A DNA stretch of 40,686 nt, taken from contig CANFZA010000011.1 of assembly GCA_947451235.1 (NCBI GenBank), positions 1 to 40,686 on the forward strand, written 5' to 3'. Below the pieces are notes generated by a model. The model was not told the DNA's origin. It made no database searches and was given only the letters and a program-made list of their open reading frames with translations. Origin of the DNA: Methylophilaceae bacterium. Lineage in GTDB: Bacteria; Pseudomonadota; Gammaproteobacteria; Burkholderiales; Methylophilaceae. Both the position numbers and the translations under genes were made by a program. Below are positions 18,591 through 25,334 of the stretch, in pieces; the first letter of the stretch is position 1; each line of letters begins with the position of its first letter.

Positions 18591-18986
18591 ATGACATCTA
18601 CTTTGACGAAACGGGGCGCAAGCCCCGCTTTCGTTATGATTTTTAGCACGATTTTTAGCTCGGTTATGAGTGTTGTATTTATCACGTGCGTCGCTTTTTC
18701 TAACACTGCAGTTGCCGATACTGGTATCAGTCATGAGCGAAAAACTGCACTGATTAAATTAGTACGCAACGATTGTGGATCATGTCACGGCATGACCTTA
18801 AAAGGCGGCTTAGGGCCGGAGTTATCAGCAGAAAGTCTGCACAATAGCGACCCTGAAAGTTTACGCGAAACCATACTCCATGGGCGAACGGACACAGCGA
18901 TGCCACCTTGGTCTGCATTTATCAATGGCGCAGAAGCTGATTGGATTGTAGAACAGTTAATGAAAGGTTTTCCTGATGCGCATTAA
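18591..18986 (+). CDS. nirC: NirC-like periplasmic cytochrome c
   Basis: A 131-residue c-type cytochrome. With ATG at 18591 the N terminus is MTSTLTKRGASPAF followed by a hydrophobic stretch and a cut site near SNTAVA, which makes a usable signal peptide with a basic n-region; a start at 18636 would remove those basic residues. The heme motif is CGSCH (Cys62, Cys65, His66), followed by GMTLKGGLGPELS. NirC donates electrons to heme d1 assembly (to NirN/NirF) or NirS. Its 3' end overlaps nirF by 11 bp. A strong hairpin (18606-18634) lies inside its first codons, see findings. Confidence 0.85.
   Translation: MTSTLTKRGASPAFVMIFSTIFSSVMSVVFITCVAFSNTAVADTGISHERKTALIKLVRNDCGSCHGMTLKGGLGPELSAESLHNSDPESLRETILHGRTDTAMPPWSAFINGAEADWIVEQLMKGFPDAH
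18606..18634 (+). terminator. Terminator-like hairpin within the nirC 5' codons
   Basis: ACGAAACGGGGC (18606-18617), loop GCAA and GCCCCGCTTTCGT (18622-18634) pair almost completely, with one bulged C, giving a 12-bp GC-rich stem with a GNRA tetraloop. It is not followed by a long T-run (TATGATTTTT). It sits 50 bp after the nirM stop, so it could partly end nirSM transcripts or protect their 3' end, which would raise nirSM over the heme d1 genes. Confidence 0.55.
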
Positions 18987-20142
18987 GTGTTGCTTTGCCA
19001 TATTAACTTTACTACTCACTAGCTGTGCCAGTGCGCCTATGCGCGGCACTGGTGATTTAGGCTTGATTATTGAGCGCGATGTTGGCCGTGTGCAAATAGT
19101 CGATACTTCTGCCAAAACAAGCTTAGCGACGATTGCCGGCTTGGGTGATTTATCGCACGCTTCTGTGGTGTTTAGTCGCGATGGCCGCTACGGTTATGTG
19201 TTTGGGCGCGATGGTGGCCTGACCAAAGTAGACTTGCTCAAACACGTGATAGCAAAACGCATCATGCAAGCGGGCAACAGCATAGGCGGTGCCATCTCGC
19301 AAAATGGCCGCTATGTGGCTGCACAAAATTACACCCCCGGCGGTGTTAAGATTTTTGATGCGCTTACACTCAAATTAGTCGCAGATATTCCGGCCGCATA
19401 CGACAACGGAAAATTATCAAAGGTCGTTGGCTTGGTTGATGCGCCTGGCAACCAATTTGTGTTCAGTTTGTTTGATGCTGGCGAAATATGGGTTGCTGAC
19501 ATTAGCGAACCTTCAATGCCAATGATTAAAAAATTTAAGGCGGGCAAACAACCCTATGACGGCTTAATTACGCCTGACGGTAGACATTATATTGCCGGAC
19601 TATTCGGTGAAGATGGCCTCGCCCTACTCGACTTATGGCACCCAGAAAAAGGCATTCAGCGCATATTAAATGGTTACGGACAAGGCTCAGAAAAACTGCC
19701 CGTATATAAAATGCCGCATCTACGCGGTTGGGCGGTTGCTGGCACGCGCGCTTATTTACCAGCGATTGGCCACCATGAATTATTAGTGGTTGACACACAA
19801 ACCTGGCAGGAAGTTGGCAGAATACCAGTTGCAGGACAACCTGTTTTTGCAATCGCACGGCCTGATGGTAGACAAGTTTGGGTAAATTTCGCCTTCCCAG
19901 ACAATGCCCAAGTGCAAATTGTAGAGACAGAAACTCAGCAGATTGTAAAAACTTTACGGCCGGGTCTAGCCGTTTTGCACATGGAATTTACCCCGCGCGG
20001 CGAAGAAGCTTGGGTCTCATCGCGCGACGATAATCATGTCACTATTTACGATACACAAACACTGCAAGCGCTAGCAGAATTTAAAGCTTCAGCGCCTAGC
20101 GGTATATTTTTCACGCATCGTGCTACGCGGATAGGCTTCTAG
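18976..20142 (+). CDS. nirF: Heme d1 biosynthesis protein NirF
   Basis: A 388-residue protein. A lipoprotein signal (MRIKCCFAILTLLLTSCAS, lipobox LTSC, Cys17) anchors it to the membrane at the periplasmic side. The rest is an eight-bladed propeller related to the d1 domain of NirS, without a c-type heme motif (GDLGLIIERDVGRVQIVD; RDGRYGYVFGRDGGLTKVDL; VAAQNYTPGGVKIFD). NirF acts late in heme d1 assembly; the exact step is debated. The lipobox form (rather than cytoplasmic) is also found in other betaproteobacteria and Pseudomonas relatives. Start ATG at 18976 overlaps nirC, pointing to coupling; nirDL follows after 2 bp. Confidence 0.95.
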   Translation: MRIKCCFAILTLLLTSCASAPMRGTGDLGLIIERDVGRVQIVDTSAKTSLATIAGLGDLSHASVVFSRDGRYGYVFGRDGGLTKVDLLKHVIAKRIMQAGNSIGGAISQNGRYVAAQNYTPGGVKIFDALTLKLVADIPAAYDNGKLSKVVGLVDAPGNQFVFSLFDAGEIWVADISEPSMPMIKKFKAGKQPYDGLITPDGRHYIAGLFGEDGLALLDLWHPEKGIQRILNGYGQGSEKLPVYKMPHLRGWAVAGTRAYLPAIGHHELLVVDTQTWQEVGRIPVAGQPVFAIARPDGRQVWVNFAFPDNAQVQIVETETQQIVKTLRPGLAVLHMEFTPRGEEAWVSSRDDNHVTIYDTQTLQALAEFKASAPSGIFFTHRATRIGF

Positions 20143-20144
20143 CC

Positions 20145-21191
20145 ATGAATGGTTTCAACGCTATCGAGCAACGTCTTTTAAATGAATTTCAGCATGATTT
20201 TCCGCTGGTTAATCGGCCTTTTTTGGCCATAGGCGAACAGTTAGGTATTGCAGAAAATGAAGTGATCGAGCGTCTTGAACACTTAAGTGCGCAAGGTGTG
20301 GTGAGCCGTGTCGGCCCAGTATTCAGTCCAGGCTGTATTGGTGCCAGCACACTTGCGGCCTTGGCAGTGCCACCCGAAAAATTGGATGAAATAGCCGCTT
20401 GGATTAACGCCCTACCTGAAGTGAATCATAATTACGAACGTGAACATCAGTTCAATTTATGGTTTGTGGTGACTGCACCAAATCAGGCGTGGCTAGACGA
20501 AGTGATAGAAAATATTCTAGTCAAAGTACGGCAAAAAACAAACCAATTTTACGCCTACCCTATGCTAGTTTTGCCTTTAGCCGAGCGCTTTCATATTGAT
20601 TTGGGTTTTGATCTTAACGGAGGTTCAGAAGCTGGTTCAGAAGCTGGTTTAGAAGCAAGTCCAACTAAGGTTTGTAAATCTTCAGGAAGCCAAACGCGCA
20701 TACAATTAGATAGCGTACAAAGCGCTATCGTTGCAGAACTGCAATCTGGCATTACCTTTAAACAGCAGCCTTTTGCCAACTTAAGCGCTAACATCAATCA
20801 GCCTGAAGAGGCAGTTATTCGTCAAATTTCAGAATGGCGCGAGCAAGGCGTAATCAAGCGCTTTGGCGTGGTAGTAAGACATCATGAATTAGGCTATTGC
20901 GAAAATGCAATGGTGGTGTGGAATATACCAGACGAGCAAGTGAGCGCATTAGGACATTTAGCCGCTCAGCAAGAGGGCGTAACACTCTGTTATCGCCGCC
21001 CGCGACAGTTACCCGATTGGCAATACAACCTTTTTTGCATGGTACACGGCACTAATCGCCAGGTGGTATTAGCGCAAATTAATAAACTCAGCAAAATTGC
21101 GGGGCTAGAACAATATCCAACACAGGTGTTGTTTAGTTGCCGCCGCTTTAAACAACGTGGAGCGCAATATGTGGCAAATGGACGCAACTGA
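20145..21191 (+). CDS. nirDL: Siroheme decarboxylase, fused NirD-NirL
   Basis: A 348-residue protein made of two AsnC/Lrp-like units. The N-terminal half (1-155, NirD-type) has the HTH and INALPEVNHNYEREHQFNLWFV, including the H-x-Y-x-R-x-H patch that is typical of siroheme decarboxylases. The C-terminal half (about 185-348, NirL-type) has VIKRFGVVVRHHELGY, CYRRPRQLPDWQYNLFCMVHG and SCRRFKQRGAQY. Between them is a 30-residue low-complexity linker with GSEAGSEAGLEA from a 12-bp tandem repeat at 20626-20660. The complex with NirGH removes carboxyl groups from siroheme to give didecarboxysiroheme in the cytoplasm. In Pseudomonas nirD and nirL are separate; fusions are known in other denitrifiers. 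Confidence 0.93.
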   Translation: MNGFNAIEQRLLNEFQHDFPLVNRPFLAIGEQLGIAENEVIERLEHLSAQGVVSRVGPVFSPGCIGASTLAALAVPPEKLDEIAAWINALPEVNHNYEREHQFNLWFVVTAPNQAWLDEVIENILVKVRQKTNQFYAYPMLVLPLAERFHIDLGFDLNGGSEAGSEAGLEASPTKVCKSSGSQTRIQLDSVQSAIVAELQSGITFKQQPFANLSANINQPEEAVIRQISEWREQGVIKRFGVVVRHHELGYCENAMVVWNIPDEQVSALGHLAAQQEGVTLCYRRPRQLPDWQYNLFCMVHGTNRQVVLAQINKLSKIAGLEQYPTQVLFSCRRFKQRGAQYVANGRN

Positions 21192-21621
21192 TAAAGCAAT
21201 TATCAATGGCTTACAAGGCGGATTACCGATTTGTGAACAACCCTATTTAGCCATGGCGAAGCAATTCGACATTAGTGAAGATGAGTTGCTCGCCAGACTA
21301 AAAAATCTCTTAGAACAAAAAGTACTGACGCGCTTTGGCCCCATGTATCAAATAGAACGTATGGGTGGTGCTTTTAGTTTGGCGGCGTTAAAAGTGCTAG
21401 AAGAAGATTACGAGCAAGTCGCTGAAGCTGTGAATGCGTTACCAGAAGTGGCGCACAATTATCGCCGTGAACATGCGTTCAATATGTGGTTTGTGCTGGC
21501 CACTGAAACGCCCTCTGGCATAGGCAAAGCGATTGCTAAAATTGAAGCTGAAACTGGCTATCCGGTGTTTAATTTGCCTAAAGAAAAAGAATTTTTTGTA
21601 GGCGCAAGGTTCACAGCATGA
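21169..21621 (+). CDS. nirG: Siroheme decarboxylase subunit NirG
   Basis: A 150-residue AsnC/Lrp-like protein: N-terminal winged HTH (about 5-60) and the C-terminal alpha-beta half with LPEVAHNYRREHAFNMWFVLA (split, about 92-112) and the closing LPKEKEFFVGARF, which is a NirG feature. It pairs with NirH in the siroheme decarboxylase. Start chosen at ATG 21169 since GGAG lies 7 bp upstream; a GTG at 21157 is possible but less likely. It overlaps the 3' end of nirDL by 23 bp, and its TGA overlaps the nirH ATG. Confidence 0.9.
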   Translation: MWQMDATDKAIINGLQGGLPICEQPYLAMAKQFDISEDELLARLKNLLEQKVLTRFGPMYQIERMGGAFSLAALKVLEEDYEQVAEAVNALPEVAHNYRREHAFNMWFVLATETPSGIGKAIAKIEAETGYPVFNLPKEKEFFVGARFTA

Positions 21622-22124
21622 CATTAAACGCACAATATAAAGCAAGCACTTATAAACTAGACGCCATCGACCGTGCAATTATTCAAGCTACGCAATCTGG
21701 CTTGCCGCTTACGTCACAGCCTTATCACACCGTTGCCGAGCAACTTAATTTACCGCCTGAATTATTGATGGAACGCATGCAAACCATGCTCGACTTTGGC
21801 GTTATTAGGCGCATAGGTGCGGTGCCTAACCATTATTCACTAGGCTGGAATGCAAACGGCATGACAGTTTGGGATGTGACTAATGCGCATATTGACGACT
21901 TAGGCCAACAAGTCGGTGCGCTAGAATTTGTGAGCCATTGCTATCGCCGCCCACGCTTAATGCCAGACTGGCCCTACAACTTATTTGCCATGGTGCATGG
22001 TAAAGATCGTGATGAAGTAGCCGCTAAAACAGCGCAAATTGCCGCACTGCTAGGCTCTAATTGCCATGCCAGTGACACGCTTTACAGCACGCAAATATTA
22101 AAAAAAACCGGGTTACGAATTTAA
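21618..22124 (+). CDS. nirH: Siroheme decarboxylase subunit NirH
   Basis: A 168-residue AsnC/Lrp-like protein with HTH (about 15-70) and the block FVSHCYRRPRLMPDWPYNLFAMVHG split over 100-124, matching NirH/NirL types, where the pair of Arg and the conserved DWPYN stretch bind siroheme carboxylates. Starts by an ATGA overlap with nirG. Together nirDL, nirG and nirH supply all four decarboxylase modules. After it, a 334-bp gap interrupts the otherwise tight operon. Confidence 0.92.
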   Translation: MTLNAQYKASTYKLDAIDRAIIQATQSGLPLTSQPYHTVAEQLNLPPELLMERMQTMLDFGVIRRIGAVPNHYSLGWNANGMTVWDVTNAHIDDLGQQVGALEFVSHCYRRPRLMPDWPYNLFAMVHGKDRDEVAAKTAQIAALLGSNCHASDTLYSTQILKKTGLRI

Positions 22125-22219
22125 AAGAACAATTAATCACCCATTAAAATTGATGCGCTAAAAAGCCTATCCCTATTGCCTCGCAGAGCATCTATTTTTA
22201 TCGGTATTAATCGGCGGAT

Positions 22220-22247
22220 AAATAAGTTAATACCCATGAACTTATTT
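22220..22247. repeat. Perfect 9-bp inverted repeat in the nirH-nirJ gap
   Basis: AAATAAGTT (22220-22228) faces AACTTATTT (22239-22247) across a 10-bp spacer. It has no T-tract and low GC, so it is better viewed as an operator or weak hairpin than a terminator. It is the first of three inverted repeats in the gap 22125-22458; a third, GTACC-TTGG-GGTAC, is at 22373-22386. Confidence 0.75.
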
Positions 22248-22290
22248 CAGGTTAGGTTATAGGCAAGTAGGCCCCAACATAACATTCATC

Positions 22291-22348
22291 TGTAGGAGCG
22301 GTCTGTGACCGCGAAAAATACTGTTCGCGGTCACAGACCGCTCCTACA
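22291..22348. repeat. REP-like palindrome (25-bp perfect arms) between nirH and nirJ
   Basis: The 25-base arm at 22291-22315 starts TGTAGGAGCGGTCTGTGACC and is perfectly complementary to 22324-22348, with an 8-base loop. The start TGTAGGAGCGG and end CGCGAA match the REP elements of Pseudomonas and other gammaproteobacteria, and two facing copies make a BIME-type hairpin. REP elements are mobilised by RAYT transposases; none is in the window. As RNA it would form a very stable stem that could block 3'-exonucleases or reduce transcription into nirJ. Confidence 0.9.
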
Positions 22349-22458
22349 AGGTGAACGCCGAAAGCAGAGAAAGTACCTTGGGGTACAGGCAGATTGATGT
22401 TTTCGTAACTGAGAATTGTACATAGGCACAAATAAGTTTAGCTTTAATAAGGATTAAA

Positions 22459-23655
22459 ATGTTCAGAATCAGTCAGTACATGCAAGAAATTGCCAACCCT
22501 ACGCCACTAGGCATTAAGCGCAACCCGCCCGGCCCTGTGGTCATTTGGAACCTTATCCGCCGCTGCAATCTCACTTGCCAGCATTGCTACTCTATTTCAG
22601 CGGATAAAGATTTTCCTGGTGAATTAAACACGCAAGAAGTGTTTACCGTGATGGACGACCTTAAAGCCTTTCACGTGCCAGTGTTGATACTTTCTGGTGG
22701 CGAACCGCTATTACGCCCTGATATTTTCGACATCGCACGACGCGCTAAGAGTATGGGTTTCTACGTAGGTTTGTCTTCAAACGGCACGCTGATTACCGAA
22801 GCTAATATTGCACAAATTGCTGAAATTGGCTTTGATTATGTCGGCGTTAGCCTTGATGGAATTGAAGCCACACATGACAAGTTTCGCCGCAAACAAGGCG
22901 CGTTCAAAGAGTCGCTACATGGCATAAAGCTTTGTCGTGAAGCTGGCATTAAGGTGGGTGTACGTTTTACCTTAACGCAAGATAACGCACATGACTTACC
23001 CGCTTTGTTGCAACTGGTTGAAGACCAAGGTATTGATAAATTTTATCTTTCACACCTCAATTACGCAGGGCGCGGCAATATCAATCGCAAACACGATGCC
23101 GTGATGGAAACCACACGCAAGGCCATGGATTTGCTATTTGACACCTGCTGGAACGATATTCAACAAGGTCGCCATCGTGAATTTGTCACTGGTAATAATG
23201 ATGCCGATGGCGTGTATTTATTATTTTGGGTACGCAAAAACTTCCCACATTTAGAAGCACACATCCGCGCTAAATTGGCCCAATGGGGCGGCAATAGCAG
23301 CGGTGTAAATGTAGCTAATATCGACAATTTAGGTGTAGTGCATCCTGATACTTTTTGGTGGCATTATCCATTAGGCAATGTAAAAGACCGTCCATTTTCA
23401 GAAATCTGGCAAGATACTTCCGACCCATTAATGGCAGGGTTTAAAGCCAGCCCTAGAACGCTAAAAGGCCGTTGCGGAGAATGTGAATACTTTGATATAT
23501 GTGGCGGCAATACCCGTGTGCGCGCACAGCAACTAACAGGCGACCCTTGGCAAGAAGACCCAGCCTGCTATTTAACAGATGAAGAAATTGGTGTGGCCGA
23601 AGGTGGCGAGCGCATCAAGATGACGCCTTACATTCAAATTAGGCGGGTTGTTTAA
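22459..23655 (+). CDS. nirJ: Radical SAM heme d1 enzyme NirJ
   Basis: A 398-residue radical SAM enzyme. The [4Fe-4S] triad is C36-x3-C40-x2-C43 (RRCNLTCQHCYS), followed by the ILSGGEPLLRPDIFD block (about 76-90) and LSSNGTLI. A C-terminal SPASM-like region holds GRCGECEYFDICGGNTRVRA (about 344-363) and a further Cys in DPACYL for the auxiliary cluster. NirJ removes propionate groups of didecarboxysiroheme on the way to heme d1. AAGGA lies before the ATG. It is preceded by the structured gap, and followed by nirN with a TAATG overlap, so it may have its own promoter or depend on read-through. Confidence 0.95.
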   Translation: MFRISQYMQEIANPTPLGIKRNPPGPVVIWNLIRRCNLTCQHCYSISADKDFPGELNTQEVFTVMDDLKAFHVPVLILSGGEPLLRPDIFDIARRAKSMGFYVGLSSNGTLITEANIAQIAEIGFDYVGVSLDGIEATHDKFRRKQGAFKESLHGIKLCREAGIKVGVRFTLTQDNAHDLPALLQLVEDQGIDKFYLSHLNYAGRGNINRKHDAVMETTRKAMDLLFDTCWNDIQQGRHREFVTGNNDADGVYLLFWVRKNFPHLEAHIRAKLAQWGGNSSGVNVANIDNLGVVHPDTFWWHYPLGNVKDRPFSEIWQDTSDPLMAGFKASPRTLKGRCGECEYFDICGGNTRVRAQQLTGDPWQEDPACYLTDEEIGVAEGGERIKMTPYIQIRRVV

Positions 23656-25193
23656 TGCGTGCTGTTGTCTTACTTTTTTTATTGTTGCTGGTTAATCTGC
23701 AAACTTTTGCAGCAGAAGCGCCTGCGCTATTCTCAAAAAATTGTGCCAGTTGCCACGGTGCAGATCGCCTAGGTGGCACAGGGCCAGCGTTGTTGCCAGA
23801 AAGCTTGGAACGGCTAAAAAAACCAGAGGCACTTAAAACCATCACCGAAGGACGTATTGCTACGCGCATGCCAGCCTTTGCATCAACATTATCAAAAGAA
23901 GAAATTCAGTCACTTTTGGATTATGTTTTCACGCCCTTGGCAACAGCGCCTAAATGGGGTGATACCGAGATTCGTAGTTCTAGAATTGAAGTTCACGCGC
24001 CAGACAGTTTGCCCAACAAACCGGCATTTACTGCAGACATGCTAAATTTGTTTATTGTGGTAGAAACTGGCGACCACCATGCGACCTTGCTAAACGGCGA
24101 TACTTTTGAGCCTATCAAACGTTTTCCTACACGTTTTGCTTTGCATGGCGGGCCTAAATTTTCGCCTGATGGCCGTTATGTGTACTTTGCTTCACGCGAT
24201 GGCTGGGTCTCTAAATTCGATATTTGGAATTTGGAATATGTGGCTGAAATTCGTGTCGGCATTAACACGCGTAATATCGCTGTTTCTAGCGATGGTCGCT
24301 ATGTAATGGCAGCCAATTATTTACCGCATACCGTTGTAGTGCTGAATGCCAGTGATTTATCGCTGATTAAGACCATTCCCGCATTGGATGAAAAAGGTCA
24401 AACATCACGCGTGTCAGCCGTTTACGATGCCGCACCGCGCAAAAGCTTTATTGTTGCCCTAAAAGATGTGCCTGAACTTTGGGAAATTAGTTATGACGAC
24501 AATGCCGCGCCTATCTTTCAAGGCTATGTACACGACTATAAAATGGCCGAAGCAATTGCCCTGCCCGGCAAACTAAATCCGCGCCGCACGCCACTAGGAA
24601 CCGTGCTGGATGATTTCTTTTTCGATCAAACTTATACACACTTAATTGGCGCCTCACGCGAGGGTAAAGGCCAAGTGGTTAATTTAGATATTCGTCGAAA
24701 AATTGCTGATTTGGCATTACCCGGCATGCCGCATTTAGGCTCTGGCATTACTTGGCAATGGCAGGGAAAATCTGTGTTAGCCACACCTAACCTAAAAGAT
24801 GGCGTGATTACAGTCATCGACATGCAAAACTGGCAAGTGGTAAAACAAATCAAAACACCAGGGCCAGGATTTTTTATGCGTAGCCATGAGAATACCCGCT
24901 ACGCTTGGACCGATGTTTTTAATGGCGCAGATAAAGATACGCTGCAATTAATAGACAAACAGACCTTAGAAATAACCAAGACACTTCAGCCTTCTCCAGG
25001 AAAAACTGCGGCTCATGTAGAGTTCACACGTGATGGAAAATATGCGCTGGTGAGCCTATGGGAAACCGAGGGAGCATTGGTTATTTACGACGCAGAAACA
25101 CTGCGCGAAGTTAAGCGCTTACCTATGAACAGACCATCAGGAAAGTATAACGTTTACAATAAAATCACACGTTCGTCTGGCACTAGCCATTAA
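23655..25193 (+). CDS. nirN: Dihydro-heme d1 dehydrogenase NirN
   Basis: A 512-residue periplasmic protein with a signal peptide (1-20), a short cytochrome c domain (heme site CASCH, Cys30, Cys33, His34) and a C-terminal d1-type eight-bladed propeller. The propeller has GDHHATLLNGDTF, RDGWVSKFDIWNLEYVAEI and PGFFMRSHENTRYAW segments, unlike NirS in the catalytic histidine regions. NirN performs the last dehydrogenation of dihydro-heme d1 and hands heme d1 to NirS. Begins in the nirJ stop codon. It lacks the NirS N-terminal extension and is clearly a different paralogue. Confidence 0.93.
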   Translation: MRAVVLLFLLLLVNLQTFAAEAPALFSKNCASCHGADRLGGTGPALLPESLERLKKPEALKTITEGRIATRMPAFASTLSKEEIQSLLDYVFTPLATAPKWGDTEIRSSRIEVHAPDSLPNKPAFTADMLNLFIVVETGDHHATLLNGDTFEPIKRFPTRFALHGGPKFSPDGRYVYFASRDGWVSKFDIWNLEYVAEIRVGINTRNIAVSSDGRYVMAANYLPHTVVVLNASDLSLIKTIPALDEKGQTSRVSAVYDAAPRKSFIVALKDVPELWEISYDDNAAPIFQGYVHDYKMAEAIALPGKLNPRRTPLGTVLDDFFFDQTYTHLIGASREGKGQVVNLDIRRKIADLALPGMPHLGSGITWQWQGKSVLATPNLKDGVITVIDMQNWQVVKQIKTPGPGFFMRSHENTRYAWTDVFNGADKDTLQLIDKQTLEITKTLQPSPGKTAAHVEFTRDGKYALVSLWETEGALVIYDAETLREVKRLPMNRPSGKYNVYNKITRSSGTSH

Positions 25194-25227
25194 ATTATAG
25201 TATTAGGTTGCAAAACTCATAGTGGTA

Positions 25228-25287
25228 CTGATCTTGTTAAATGCACTTTTATGCCGTTAATCGAAAGATTGGTGTAAACAAGATCAG
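25228..25287. promoter_or_regulatory. Long-range inverted repeat with nested hairpin upstream of the GGDEF-EAL gene
   Basis: CTGATCTTGTT (25228-25238) is perfectly complementary to AACAAGATCAG (25277-25287). Within the 38-bp spacer is AATC-GAAA-GATT, a short stem capped by a GAAA tetraloop (25259-25270). The structure lies 47 bp before the ATG of the next gene and 34 bp after the nirN stop. It has no T-tract, so an RNA element or operator is more likely than a terminator. Function not known. Confidence 0.6.
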
Positions 25288-25334
25288 GTTAGTATACCTA
25301 TTAGGTAATTCTAACAAATGCTAAAAAACACAAC

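Noticed and set aside
22373-22386. GTACC-TTGG-GGTAC as a terminator
   Set aside because: The stem is only 5 bp and no T-tract follows on either strand.
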